A stretch of 64,000 bases of DNA from Rhyzopertha dominica. Its lineage: Eukaryota; Arthropoda; Insecta; Coleoptera; Bostrichidae. The translations under genes were made by a program, and so were the position numbers. This document shows, piece by piece, positions 10,448-22,239 of this stretch (the first letter of the stretch is position 1; each line of letters opens with the position of its first letter). Location: assembly GCA_025024175.1 (NCBI GenBank), contig QCXZ01000138.1, forward strand, positions 45,231,092 to 45,295,091, given 5' to 3'. The notes under the pieces were generated by a model. The model ran no database searches, was not told where the DNA came from, and worked only from the letters and a program-made list of their open reading frames with translations.

Positions 10448-11527
10448 CTACTTTTCTACATAATTTCCGTGAATATTGAGGCACTTGTCATAACGTGGCA
10501 CCAGTTTTTGAATACCCTCCTCATAAAATTCTGCCGCCTGACTTGTTAACCACTGTATCACAAATGTTTCGACTTCGTTATCGTCTTGAAGACGCTGACC
10601 ACCCAGGTGTTTCTTCAAGTGCAGGAACAAATGGTAGTCGCTGGGCGCCAGATCAGGGCTGTACGGAGGATGATCTAGAGTTTCCCATTTAAAAGATTTG
10701 ATGAGATCTTTGGTCCGATTAGCCACATGTGGACGGGCATTGTCATGCAGCAAAACGATACCCTTACTCAACTTGCCACGTCTTTTGTTCTGGATTGCAC
10801 GACGCAGATTGTTCAATGTCTTACAATAAGACGCTGCATTGATTGTCTCATTACGAGGCAGAAACTCCACTAGCAATACTCCTTTTCTGTCCCAAAAAAC
10901 TGTGCACATGATTTTCCAGGCAGAAATTGTTTGCTTAAACTTCATTTTTTTGGGTGATGATGAATGTCGCCATTCCATGGATTGTTGTTTCGATTCTGGT
11001 GTGACGTAGGCCACCCATATTTCGTCACCAGTAACAATTTGGTCTAAAAAATCTTCACCTTCATTGTGGTACCGCTCAAGGAAAGTCAATGCACTGCCTA
11101 AACGTTGGGTTTTGTGCAAATCCGTCAACATTTTCGGAACCCAACGTGAACACAATTTCCGGTAATTCAAGTTCTCGGTCACAATGCGATACAAAACACT
11201 ACGAGAATATTGAGGAAAGCAGTCGCACAATGATGAAATTATAAAGCGTCTGTTTTCTCTCACCTTTTCGTTCACTTTCTGCACCAAATCTTCATTAACG
11301 ACCGAAGGACGCCCACTCCGTTCTTCATCATGCACATTTGTGCGGCCATCTTTAAATGCTCTCACCCATTTCCTTACCATTCCATCACTCATAATGTTTT
11401 GTCCGTAAACTTCACAGATCTCACGATGAATATCGATCGGTTTTACGCCTTTAGCACTAAGAAATCGTATAACAGCCCGTACTTCACAATCGGCGGGACT
11501 CACGATTGTCGGAGGCATCTTAAACAC
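10448..11527 (-). CDS. Mariner transposase, intact, DD34D
   Basis: This 359-residue protein has the normal mariner transposase length. It catalyses excision and integration of the element at TA sites in the nucleus. The N-terminal part (about 10-110) is a double helix-turn-helix DNA-binding region, including WVRAFKDGRTNVHDEERSGR. The linker WVPKML (129-134) is the W-V-P-x-x-L mariner signature. The catalytic domain has D168 in TGDEIW, D262 in LLHDNARPH and D297 in YSPDLAPSD. With 34 residues between the second and third aspartates, this is the DD34D triad. YSPDLAP is the second mariner signature. The start was chosen as the first ATG of the frame, MFKMPPTIV; a second in-frame ATG at codon 4 is also possible. 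No introns, stops or frameshifts are seen. It is the only undamaged gene in the window. The mariner subfamily is not assigned. Confidence 0.95.
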   Translation of the reverse strand: MFKMPPTIVSPADCEVRAVIRFLSAKGVKPIDIHREICEVYGQNIMSDGMVRKWVRAFKDGRTNVHDEERSGRPSVVNEDLVQKVNEKVRENRRFIISSLCDCFPQYSRSVLYRIVTENLNYRKLCSRWVPKMLTDLHKTQRLGSALTFLERYHNEGEDFLDQIVTGDEIWVAYVTPESKQQSMEWRHSSSPKKMKFKQTISAWKIMCTVFWDRKGVLLVEFLPRNETINAASYCKTLNNLRRAIQNKRRGKLSKGIVLLHDNARPHVANRTKDLIKSFKWETLDHPPYSPDLAPSDYHLFLHLKKHLGGQRLQDDNEVETFVIQWLTSQAAEFYEEGIQKLVPRYDKCLNIHGNYVEK

Positions 11528-11649
11528 TCAGTAAACAACGTATACAATGAGAAATCAAACTATAATGGCGTCAGTGCGTAGACAAGAGATGTAGGTAACC
11601 AGCGCGCATGCGCGGAACGCGAACCGTAGCGCTGCGGCGGCGGAATCGC
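11528..11649 (-). promoter_or_regulatory. Mariner 5' region with an NRF-1-like palindrome
   Basis: The region between the transposase start and the right terminal repeat carries the palindrome CGCGCATGCGCG (11603-11614), an ideal match to the NRF-1/Erect-wing type site, in a locally GC-rich patch that contrasts with the AT-rich element body. It may act as the transposase promoter. The match is direct; function is inferred. Confidence 0.4.
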
Positions 11650-11680
11650 AAAACGGTACTTACTTAAAAAACATGCCTCG
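11650..11680 (-). repeat. Right terminal inverted repeat of mariner
   Basis: Exact reverse complement of 10350-10380, immediately followed by TA at 11681-11682. Confidence 0.95.
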
Positions 11681-11784
11681 TACTTTATATGATCAACTGC
11701 CAAAAATATCTACAAGGAACTAGATTGCTAACTCAATGATTTCTAAGATTGTTAAATAGGAGTAAAAGCTGTAAATCACATTAG

Positions 11785-11850
11785 ACTAAACATAAGTTCA
11801 GAAGCAGCTTGGATGAAACCGTTCAAGAACTATAACCAATTCAGTTCAAT
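11785..11850 (+). repeat. Fragment of the repeat seen at 8520-9725
   Basis: AGTTCAGAAGCAGCTTGG followed by CGTTCAAGAACTATAACC matches 9368-9400 (AGTTCAGAAGTAGCTTGG, then TGTCCAAGAACTACGAAC). It is a third copy of the same interspersed sequence, truncated. Confidence 0.5.
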
Positions 11851-12349
11851 AGAAAGAATGAATAGAAACCTTTTCACTCTCAAACANGGTGGGTGGTTTC
11901 AGAAGTGCAGAAAGCAGACTTTCAGTGTTCTGCAAAATTGAGGAAAACTTATTAATTTATCTACATTTTTATGCGTAATTGACTAGTAAAGATAATGCAG
12001 AATTCCGCTCTCCAGGAAATCTGGTTCAATGTTCTACCCCAAATCGTTGCGGAAGCAAATATTGGCTGTTTTACTATTAGTTTTTCTATTACAAATAGAA
12101 CCACGTGATTAAAATATATGTATTAATAATGAAGTAATTTGTAAAATGCTGGAATACTTGGGATTTTCTTAATTTAATGCATGCACGCATACGCGGGAAA
12201 CTAATGTATAGCAAAGTTTGCGTAAAGAACTATACAACATGAGCTGTTGAAATACTACGAATTCTGCTTAATTTATATTCAAAATTGTCAGTAAAACCTT
12301 GCGTGAAAAATCAATACCTACACTAATTAATAAAGCCCCTAACGCAGAT
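11851..12349. other. AT-rich DNA, nothing assignable
   Basis: No supported feature. Confidence 0.4.
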
Positions 12350-12720
12350 TCTTTAATTCGCTTTATACAGACAGCATGTTTTCCAGCCATTACGAGGTCC
12401 TCAAGAACTCGACCGGCAGGCCCCAAATATTACCATTTGCCTCTCCGAATGTTAATTTAGATTAATGATGCCGAAAAACACCGCGAATTTGCATGACCTT
12501 CCCAGCCTTGTCACGAAGCTGCTAATCGCGATGTTTATCATCTCACAACTGGTTTGGAGAGCGAGGGATGACACTATTTCTTGAATAATTGACACGCTTC
12601 AATTTATGTTTCCTCCCGTTGCTGAAAGCCATCAAATTGGTTAGCTTCATTCGCACACCGCAGAGATGTTATATATCGTGTTCTGCAGAAGACGTAATTC
12701 CTTTCATAACAAACTTGGCC
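12350..12720. promoter_or_regulatory. GC-richer island, candidate cis-regulatory element
   Basis: Moderately GC-rich, non-coding and non-repetitive. It includes the homeodomain-type string GTTAATTTAGATTAATGATG (about 12449-12468), with TAAT and GATTA cores, and several further ATTA cores. Regulatory role is inferred. Confidence 0.35.
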
Positions 12721-14019
12721 CTTTCACTTAATTTCGCAATATAATATATATGTTCCTAATTTAGTATCATTAACGTTTCTCAGCCTTTCAGTGTATAAGC
12801 CTCTCTCTTTCGTTAGCAATTTTACTTTACTTTGCTTTATTTACACTAAGTGATTTTATAAACATTATCAACCCTAGTACAAAGTGATATTATTATATTT
12901 TCGAAAGAACACTGAAACTAATTTAAACACTGACAATAACACCCAAATTGATGTTCCGATTACTCCTTTGTTCTTTGTCAAAGGGCCAAAAAAATGTTTT
13001 GACACAAAGTTCATTTTTTAAGTAAACGGACAAATCAAGGAAGCGAGATGTCGTTAAGACAACGTGCCGACCTGTTAAAATCTAAACCGGTTTACCTACT
13101 AGATATAAACAAACTCCTTAACACTGCAAAATTGCCTCCCAAATATCAGTCAGGTCATGAGTTCCACTAGCTCTGGTTAAGTTATTAGAATGTCTCTAAA
13201 TTTCACTATATTTACTTATTAAATGACTAACGTCAGAATCATCGTCAAACGTCAAACATCAATTGTCAACTGAAGTCGACGCCGACGTCAACACTCCTGC
13301 GCCTGCGTTTTGTCCAAATAAATCATTTTATCTCACTCACATCAGGATTCTGGTAGAAATTTAAATTGTTACACCTTTAAAGTTTACCAGAAATAAACTG
13401 GCCACTATAAGAGTAGAACGTGAACCCATTCACCTGATAGGTTACTTTAGGTGTGGATACTTTTGTAAATCTCAAAACTAACTAGAATATCAGTTTTGAA
13501 ATACGAAACCTTTTGATAATATTGATAAAGTTTGAAGAATATTTTGTCTATGAAACTATGGCTTCTTACTACAAAATTTTGCTCATTTGTAACGACTACT
13601 GTAAACTGTATAGACTATTAGCTCCGTGGATTTTGGAGAAACCGCACAACTTTGGTACCATGCAGACATAAATAATTTAATATATTTCCATTTCATATGA
13701 AAAATTTAAATAGTTAAGGATTCAATAGAATCATTACAGTAATTCTAATTTTCTACAAGGGTTTAGTATTAGATTTAGAAGCATAAATAAAACTCTGGTT
13801 AGGCGTAATTAATATTTCAGAGAAGGAAGAGCAACCTTTTTAACAAAATTTGGATCTCTAACAATTTCATTTACTTAGGTCAAGAAATTGCTTTCAAAGC
13901 AACACATGCCCCAACAAAAAAGTGCATCTTTTATGTAATGTATTTTAGTTGTGTATTTATATGCTTCAGGAAAGTGTAAGAGTTTCTGGTAAATTTCCTT
14001 AGCAATAGTTGTTTAAAGC
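12721..14019. other. AT-rich DNA, nothing firm
   Basis: A small stretch near 13240-13260 repeats GTCAAAC twice in tandem. Otherwise this is AT-rich sequence with no gene or transposon signature. Confidence 0.4.
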
Positions 14020-14520
14020 TCGCACTGCCCCCTCGCTNAAGGCATCGTCACCGGTCTCCGTAAAACAATTGAGCGAATANNTTCCGCACTCANATCTGAT
14101 GTATCTTTCGCATTTGGAGCGGGCCCCAGTTAATAAGCAAAGGGGCTACCCGGCAAGGTTGGCTGTCACGAGTCATGACTAGCGAGTAGGTGATTGATAG
14201 ATTGTCCATCATAATGGTGGTTGAAGACCATCCATCTCCGACAGAGTGACTGTTCGCGCTGCCCTTTTCCATCAGGCCATGTAATGTGTCTCACGAAATG
14301 TGCGCCCAGGTATATATATTTAGAAGCCGGAGACTCCAGCCATCAATCCACCGTGTTATTCTCGAGGCTCTCGACAAACGGCCAGCTAAAGGGGAAAATC
14401 AAACGATATCTTTACTGGCTCTTGTGATACGAGCAGTGGGATGTTCACTCTGGAACAATGAGTGGCAATGTCTGAAAACCTTTTCCTCGATTGCGTGGAA
14501 GTTAGTCTTGTAACTTTCAA
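14020..14520. promoter_or_regulatory. GC/CpG-rich island, candidate cis-regulatory element
   Basis: CpG-rich block with several unresolved bases and no protein resemblance. It includes GGTGATTGATAGATTG (about 14190-14205), a PBC/Hox-like arrangement, and CAGGTATATAT near 14309. Short open frames here overlap on both strands and are not credible. Confidence 0.4.
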
Positions 14521-14637
14521 CCTCCCTGCTACTACTAATGTAGTAAAATGAATAAATTAACAACAATCACCATCAAAAAGAAGTACAATACAGAACTCAC
14601 CTGTGACAAACAACCGTCAAATCAATTCCTATATAAT

Positions 14638-15360
14638 TACTTCCACATCCAACGGATGGGAAGTATTGTATCGCGAAAAAAATTTTCAAAAATTTTTATT
14701 TGCTCATTCGCTTTAAAATAGTCGAAAACGCAAAAAAACAAAATTTGGGCAAAAAAAAATTCTTGTCTGTGTGTGTCTGTGGTATTGTTTGTGGACTCGA
14801 TAACTTTCGAAAGGCTTAATATATGAACTACCCTTTTTGCAAATTTTTATTTTTTTTTCGTTTTAGTATGTGATTAGTAGTATAACTGCGAGTATTATTC
14901 GCTCTTATAAATTTTCGGTGCAGCAAACTGTTGAAAACGGTTTTTTCTAAATATCTCCGAATATATTTAATATATTCAAAAAATGAAAATGCCATCAGAT
15001 AGGAAATAAAATTTCTCACAAAAAGTGTATTAAGAAATTTATTCAAAATTTTGATATTTTCTAAATATTTGCAAAAAAACCTATTTTGGTCCCTGCTCGT
15101 ACGATTTATTTTTAATTTTGGTATTATATAGAAAATCAAATTTCTGATCAGAAAGCACTCTATTAATTTTTTGTCTAGTTAATAATTTTCGAGTTATTTG
15201 AAAAAAACGATTTTAAAATTTATATATTTTTGCTAATATCACGAGAACTTTGTCTTAGAAAAAATGTGTTGAGAGACAAAATGCTCAAAATCTGATTACT
15301 AATCGTACAGTATAAGAAATAGAAACGTAAATGTCATTTTGACACTTGGATGTGGAAGTA
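14638..15360. repeat. AT-rich repeat-like element with short terminal inverted repeats
   Basis: The block starts with ACTTCCACATCCAA (about 14640) and ends with its reverse complement TTGGATGTGGAAGT (about 15345). In between are about 700 bases of very AT-rich sequence with GATAACTTTCG and GAGAACTTTG motifs typical of dispersed non-coding repeats. No transposase is present. It may be a non-autonomous DNA transposon; the target duplication is not clear. Confidence 0.45.
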
Positions 15361-16489
15361 TTGTTTCAATTTGCAGCGGTTTTTTGGTGGTAGTGGCCGT
15401 TACGTTTGGAAATGTGCTTTCAGGACTAAACTTATGGCCGGCTAAAGGCCAAAATTTGAGAATATGACATGATATTGCAACACTCAATTTTTAGAACGAT
15501 ATGAAAGGAAGAAAACTCAACTTGGCCGTTTCCGTATAAACATTACTAGTCTTCAAATTAGTGTCTTTATTAAAATGTTCACGGAATAAAAACTAAACTG
15601 AAGGAATTATATTGCGTTTCTTAGTATTTACTAAAACTTGGCTACAACAAAATTTTGAATGACAAATTAGAGCACAGTCTACATAGGAACAATAAAGCCA
15701 AACATGTTTATATGACCCTTACTTTTCTCTCTGCTTTAATCAGCATCTGGCAAGGTGTTAAACCTTTGTTTCTCAAATTTATATGTCATGCCGATTTCGA
15801 AAAAATCGACTGCTGTCCATGGTATATTAATATGATCTTTCATTTGTAACTATTTTAAGTACTTGTACGAGAATATATTGACTAATGTCAAAGCCAATCT
15901 TACGATTCTTTACTTCCAGATTACGATTTGATTATTAGCTTTGTATCTTACGTGAATCTAAATAAATACCATGGATAATTTTTTTTGGCTTCGGCTACAA
16001 ACCAGTTTATACTTTTTAAATGAAAATACAATTGAGCGAGGAAGTTACATGCTTAATAAGGCGAAGGCCTTTCAATGCTTGCACAAGAAATGCAAACAAT
16101 ATATAATCTTAAACATTTACATTGAAACGGAGACTGAAATCTCTTCAAACCCTTTCTTTCGAAAGTTTTTCATTATTAATTAGTAATAGCGTATAATATA
16201 TTAAGTTGAACGCGTATCTAGCATTAATGATAACTTCAGTATGTTCATATATGTTATTCCTGTTCATAAACTGGATCATCAACATGTACTGAAAACTATT
16301 CTGCCTACCCCTTCGTGACAGTGCTGTTTTCAAAGGTTTTTTCTTATTTTATAAATATAATTTCCACTGAGCAGCATTGCTTTTTTTTCGACAACTTTCC
16401 ACAGTTACTAACTTCCTTTCTCATGTGAGGTTAACTATTATATAGTTACTTATTATGCCGAATCCAGTTGACAAAAATCAGCAATTGTT
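15361..16489. other. AT-rich DNA, nothing assignable
   Basis: Several chance open frames without family resemblance. Confidence 0.4.
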
Positions 16490-16860
16490 TATCCTCTACA
16501 ATAGTTGTGTTTAAGGACTACTTCTTTTCTCTGTCTATATAAACGACATGGCACAAATCCCACTAGTAACTAACGTCTGTTTACAGAGGATCTGGAAATA
16601 TTTATGTGTTGAGAACGACATGTCATTAAATACTAATAAATTTCAAGCAATCAACTTCAGTAGAAAAATATTACCGTCAGTTGCTTCTTATTTTCTCAAT
16701 GATCATGCCTTTCTGTTGAAAATTAATCATCCAGGAATACCATCTTGGTTTAATGGTTTTAGAATATTGCTCTGTAGTGTAGTTTCCACACTATAAAGTC
16801 CATATTGATAGAATGGATTCTGTCCCACTAAGATTCTTTTATAAACTGGATGAAGACTTC
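16490..16860 (+). pseudogene. LINE reverse-transcriptase fragment (Jockey-like)
   Basis: One frame gives LLLFSVYINDMAQ (about 16520-16558), the conserved 'GPLLFxLYINDM' block of non-LTR reverse transcriptases. The frame at 16548-16796 gives MSLNTNKFQAINFSRK followed by FLNDHAFLLK, matching the region just after the catalytic YADD box ('N-x-x-K-C-x-x-I-x-F-S-R'). The YADD segment itself is missing by deletion. Downstream, CSVVSTL, a stop and SPY resemble the 'LEYxSVVWSPY' region with a further deletion. It is a dead fragment of a longer element. Clade assignment to Jockey-like is tentative. Confidence 0.6.
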
Positions 16861-17639
16861 CACTAAAAATTGCTTTAATTTACGATCTGAGCACTTTCTA
16901 CCTTGATCTGGCAAGTTTGGAATTGAAAAGAATGCGAGCTGAGTTGAGACAAATGTTCAAATTGACCTATATTTTATAGTTTGGCAATTATTTACTTTTG
17001 ACATAACAGCTACGAAAGAAAGTATACAATGTGGATTACATTTTTCGCTCTTTTGGAAAACAGCGAAGTGTCAAAAACTTAACATTACACACTTTGTACC
17101 CATGTCTTACACTCATCTGTTTTCGCTTTTTTATAAAGCTTGTTATCAGTGAAAATAAACATTATCATTACTAATGAACAGAGATTGCGCTGTTTCAGTA
17201 TTTTGCCTACTTACATGACAATAGTATAGCAACATGACCTGAACGTATGAGAATGTTTTGAAGTCCTATTTGGGGTTAAAGAAGGGGAAAAGCAACCAAA
17301 TTCTTGCCGAGAATGAGGGAAAACGTCTTTGGAAAGGTCGTAATAGGGATAAGTCGTGGGGTTCGGGCATTATACGTGCTATATCAATAACATTCGGTAC
17401 ATTCACAAGCCATAAAGTGCGGAATGACCCTGAAAAATATCGCAACATATAAACCGACGATTTTTTTATCGCCTCTGTACTACACCAAGGGGCACATCCA
17501 GAAAACAATAAAGCGCAAGAGAAAGCGCCATAAAAACAAAGTAAATAAACTAATACTTTGAAACGCACCGTAAAACATTTTACGACCCTACCGTATTGAC
17601 TGCCCGAATAACAACGGAAAAAATAACCGCTTGAAAAAA
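16861..17639. other. AT-rich DNA, nothing assignable
   Basis: No supported feature. Confidence 0.4.
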
Positions 17640-17990
17640 TAGGAATTGCGAAAGGCGGTATTTATTGTTCCTGGGGTTTTTAACGGCGTATCTCCCATTG
17701 CTTTATGGCTCGACACTGTCATAATTCTGAATTTAGACGTGACATGTCGTTAGCATAAATAGGAAGACAACTGGAAAATACCTGCATCCAATAATGTTAA
17801 TTAATACTGAATTGATAGATTTATGGGCTGATGTGTATGCCGCATACGGGAACTTTATTGGTCGCAGTCAACGTTAACGCAAATCTCCGCGTTAAAAGGT
17901 TCGATAGAAAGGCGAGAGGTCAACGGTTGAACCGTACAACTGTCTCCCTGACAGCCTTTGTGGTCTGTCTGTTTAGCAGCTGTGACATTT
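17640..17990. promoter_or_regulatory. GC-richer island, candidate cis-regulatory element
   Basis: Non-coding block with CpG and motif content unlike its flanks, including AACTTTATTGG (an AbdB/Cdx-like TTTATTG, about 17851) and CCTTTGTGGT near 17955. Regulatory role is inferred. Confidence 0.35.
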
Positions 17991-18189
17991 TATGCCACGA
18001 ATTGTTATGATTTATATAATAACTAAAGTAGAGGAGTGTCCAAGCACTTTTCTGGAACTGCATGGGCAAAGTCCTGTTAAAGTTGGCTGTTCGCTAATTT
18101 TTTTATACATAAGAGACAAAACTTGTATAGCATACTACGTCACTTCGAAAGTGATATCTCTGCTTAAACCCAAAAACCCATAGTGCTTC

Positions 18190-19330
18190 ATAACATTTTA
18201 AGAAAACTGGCATCATCATTTCATCTATCTACCTTGATCACAATCTTCCTCTCAGTATTCTATTCCAATCTATTCTTTGTATGTGCCCTAACCATCTAAA
18301 TGTTATCCTAGCGCAAAGGCTACAAAATTAGGTTCCTTGTATTGTTCTGTAAATTCCTTGTTTGTCCTCTCCCAAGTTTTTCATTCATTTTTCCCAAAAA
18401 ATTTCTCTGAAGATTTTCTCTCCCAGATACCAATGTTATCAGTCCTCGCAGCGCTACAAAATATTTATTTTTATTTTTTGATATAGATAGCTACATCTTA
18501 TACCTTAATTTAAATTTCATATTTTAGCTTTTTCTCTTCATTAAATTGCCCTTCTTTGCTTTCATGACTTTTTGACAGTTATTCTTTTGCGCTTCATACG
18601 CTAGTGCTACTTCTTCTGTTTTTCTTTGCAGCATTTCCCTCTTTAGTCGGCCCTTCCCTTTTGTATTCTTTCTTCTTCATCAGTCCATTTTTTGTTATTA
18701 TTATTTCCCTGTTTACATAGCTTTTTACCCCCTCTAATATTTCTCTTCTTGATTTGCCTCACATGTTTTTAGTTTTAAAATTTCTTGTACAATCTCTTGC
18801 TATTTGTTGTGTGTATTTTTATCTTTATTCCTGCTTATTCCCTTTAATATTTCTCGTAAGTTTTATCTTGTTTTCTATTGTTAACTATTGATATTAGTTC
18901 TATAAGTAATTAGCCTATATGGTTGGCGTATTCACCATCTGGTGATGTCCAGATGCCTCCATAGATTTCTTTACCTCTAAAGTAGTGCTCTTTGTTCTCA
19001 GCTGTTTCTGTTTTGCAAAGGCTATTAACAATTGTTCGTTTTCTTTCACTCCGGCGTGTTTGCTTTCAGTCCCATTTGGTGGTCTACAGATTCCTTCCTT
19101 TACTATTTTTGCATTTGTATTTTCCACTACTATATCTTCAAGACATATCTAGGTATCGTTTCATATTCATTTTCCAGTTAATCATACAAAACATCTTTGT
19201 CCTTTAATTTTTTTTATTTTCAGAGGCGTAGACGTTTACAAATGTACCTTTTTGTAGCTTTTCTTTTAAGCGTATACTGACCAGTCTACCTGATATTGGC
19301 ACAAGCCTTGATTAGGTTGGTTCTTAATTT
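18190..19330 (-). pseudogene. LINE relic: endonuclease and C-terminal parts
   Basis: On the minus strand the upstream part reads FVNVYASENKKN, then ENTNAKIVKEGICRPPNGTE and KENEQLLIAFAKQ. These match the 'INVYAPTED', 'GDFNAKIGKE' and 'NGxRLxxFA' blocks of an apurinic-type LINE endonuclease; GDFN has decayed to ENTN. Next comes WTSPDGEYANHI (about 18920), the endonuclease 'WTSPDG' block. Near 18270 the frame reads FRWLGHIQRIDWNRILRGRL, the family's conserved C-terminal tail. The reverse-transcriptase core between them is deleted or unrecognisable. It resembles the RTE-like LINEs common in insects. Non-functional. Confidence 0.65.
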
Positions 19331-19955
19331 TTTACTCACAATGAACCATATTTCACGTATTCTATACACGTTTTCATTGTTGAAATATTTTATTAAAACT
19401 TACAGGGTTTCGCTTAGATACTTAGCTTCTTGTTAACTTGAGCTTTTAATCTCTGTCATACTTTTTCGTTCCTTGTTTGTCAACATATTAAATTTATTGC
19501 TGCATCTTTATTTTTCTTATCCTTATACCCCAGCCTTTAGTTCTTCATTTTCTTTTTGCAGCTTTGAAAATAACACGATAATGTAAACTGCTGCTGTAAA
19601 ATTATATAATAATATCCCCTCAAAACGCAGAACTTCGTCGTATGCAAACTGTTTTTTTAGGAGCGGTGTTCGAGTTGAGGATGTTTTCGACCATTTTAAA
19701 TATTCTAACAAAACACAACCTTGATTTTAGACTAGGACTAGGACTAAGAATACTTTTCATGTTTACACTTGTAAGACAAGTCACTGCCAAAATTCACCGT
19801 TATATCGTGTAATTTACACTTATAACTCGGCTTATACTCATCTCGATATTTTTTCACTATCATTAACATCTCTTAAAAAGATCTTGAAAGAACCATAACT
19901 ATAATTGCTAAACTGTTAAAAATAACATTTCAGATGTAACTTATTCAATCACAAC
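19331..19955. other. AT-rich DNA, nothing assignable
   Basis: May include further decayed LINE sequence, but no motif is clear. Confidence 0.35.
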
Positions 19956-19959
19956 TCCT

Positions 19960-20090
19960 CTCAACCCTAATTACTTCATTTAAATACGCTACCTAGTGCT
20001 TTCCTGCTTTTGGATTCTCTGAATCTGTTGGAAAGTCAATGTAATAAATAAATAAATAAATAAAAATAAATAAGAGCAAAAAAAAAATAG
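19960..20090 (+). repeat. Retroposon-like 3' tail with (AAAT)n
   Basis: GGAAAGTCAATGTAATAAAT leads into a run of AAAT repeats (20041-20075), the typical 3' end of a plus-strand non-LTR retroposon. The body of the element is not recognisable upstream. Confidence 0.45.
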
Positions 20091-20099
20091 GGGGGCCTG

Positions 20100-20680
20100 T
20101 ATAATTTGGTAATGAGCTCATCTTACATCTGTGCAACCAGGCGTACTTACTATAATTATGGGCCAAACATATCCCAGCAAGGCGTTTCCAAGCAATTCAG
20201 CATCTCGTAACATGAAGTTACGATTTGCTAACGGGCAAGTTATGGCACCGGTCTCCACCGACCCCGAGTAAATTCTTGATGAGCCATCCCTTCACAATTT
20301 GGAGGAACACAACTATAAATAACGACAAACTGTACGTTCAGCGCTCTCAAACTTTATCGGCCGTGTTAATCATTGTGATACCATTGTCGCTCGAGAACTT
20401 ACCCTCCGAGATAAGTTTTTTTTCTGCCGCCGAAACGTGACATTTGCTTAGTCGCAAATCTTCAGCCAGTCAGCGCTGCGGACAGCACTTGACTGATTTA
20501 TATCCAGAAGGGACGTCGCTGCATCCCCTATAATGTGTCGGTTGAGGACGAAATAACAAATGTGCCCGCCCGAAGTCTGCCGTGTTAAAAAGAGCAGAAT
20601 CGGCGGGTNTTAAGGAAACTGCTCGTCGAGTGCCTGGAGATATTCTAATGCCTTCTCGANNTCTTTAATCGTTAAATTCG
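20100..20680. promoter_or_regulatory. GC/CpG-rich island, candidate cis-regulatory element
   Basis: CpG-rich block containing AGTCAGCGCTGCGGACAGCA, CCGCCGAAACGTGACATTTG and GGGACGTCGC, with no protein resemblance. Two or three unresolved bases lie at its right edge. Regulatory role is inferred from contrast with its flanks. Confidence 0.4.
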
Positions 20681-22239
20681 CGGGCATACGGCGATAGTGA
20701 TCAAAAATAATAATAGTAATGGTAGAATTGTACTTTTTGGTTTTGAGTAAGGTCAATTTGGAGAAGTACATTTTCTGGTACCTGGTAATTTTATGCAACA
20801 CTTTTACGTCGTAGGAGTTCAAAAACTGCAGATTTCTGACTAACTTCCTTTTATTATGAATATTTGTATCGAAATAAGCTATATTTAACACAACTAGTTT
20901 AAAATACAATACTACTTTAACATTACTAATTCAGTAAATCACTATACTGTGCAAATTAGCACTAGAACCATCTGCTTCGTTAAGAGATTTTTACTCGAGT
21001 AGAGTAGAGAATTTCTACTAAGTACAGATCTATCAAAAACTAAAAATTTATTTTATTGCAATCAAAGGAATATGTAGACGATTCTGTTAAAAATTTGCTG
21101 ACTGTAGAGAAAAATACAAAACTTCTCAATTCCATTTTAAAGGCAGGTTTGCAATTGAAGGTAAGCCCTTCCTTATATCAATATCTTTTATCTTTTTGTT
21201 TTTCTTACTGAAATGTATGCTGTAGAAGATTACCAAAATACTTTGAGTGTTATTATACCCACTTGTCATGACAAACATACGTTTATGGATCATTGATGGT
21301 ACTCTAGAAGAAAACACATGAGGCTCCTACGTTTTCAGACGTTTTTCTTTGCATATACCTGAAGAAGCTCAATTAAAAAATAATGAGTGCTTTGTCAGAA
21401 CATAAGTAAAGCATTAAAGTCTGAACTATGCAATTTTTATTGAACATTTATGGGTGGCTCGTACTTTTCACTACAATCTGTTGCTTGTGCGTTCCGTCTT
21501 TATGGAAATAGTTTGTAATTAGCTTGATTTTCCCTTGTAGGCTTTCCAGTCCGAAAAACGTAAGAAACATGGCGTTTACATTGACAAAAATTTTAGAGTT
21601 AATTTGTTGAATATATCCAGAGCCAAAGGAGCAGTTGCGAGATTAACGTTTGGTGAGAATAACGTTTGCTGAGGAGGATTAAGATTAGTATTGGTATGCT
21701 TTGCTTCTAGGAACACCAAAATGAGTTGTATCCGGAGAAACTAGATACTAGTTTCATTGCTTATCCCTGGCAATGTATCTGATGGGATTTTCTTTCCAGG
21801 TGATACTTATAATTGATTGACGATATCTACTTAAAGTAGTCAGATGATGACAAAAAATATTTGCGTGTATTAACTACTTTACTTGTAAGCACATACAAGA
21901 AAAAGAAGAATGGGAAAAAATTCGATAACCCTTTAGAAAATTGTGCCTTCAATTCTTTCTTTTCAAGGTAATAAAATAATTCGTAGATCTTGTTCATATA
22001 TACAACGCCTCCCTAACCTACATGTATTTACTTCACCCTCCTTGTTCGCGAGCTATTGTTGCTGCTGGGTGAAGATTAGGTTACGTAATTGACATAACAA
22101 CACAAAGATGGCGGATGTACATATAAATCTTAAAAACTGAGTTTATGACATATTTTAATTGTACATCCCTTTGTTTCAGGGTAAGTGAAAATAGTTTTGC
22201 TCTATTTCTCTTGGATACTGCACATCGTAAGGTAAGAAC
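20681..22239. other. AT-rich DNA, nothing assignable
   Basis: No gene, RNA or repeat end could be supported. Confidence 0.4.

Larger units (their letters stand above)
10350..11680 (-). mobile_element. Complete mariner transposon, 1331 bp
   Basis: The element is bounded by identical 31-bp terminal inverted repeats and flanked on both sides by the dinucleotide TA (10348-10349 and 11681-11682), the classical mariner target-site duplication. It contains one uninterrupted transposase gene on the minus strand and short flanks. Identical ends plus an intact gene suggest a recent insertion, much younger than the other DNA transposons in the window. Family knowledge: mariners move by cut and paste with the transposase binding the terminal repeats. 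Current activity is inference and depends on promoter and host silencing. Confidence 0.95.
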
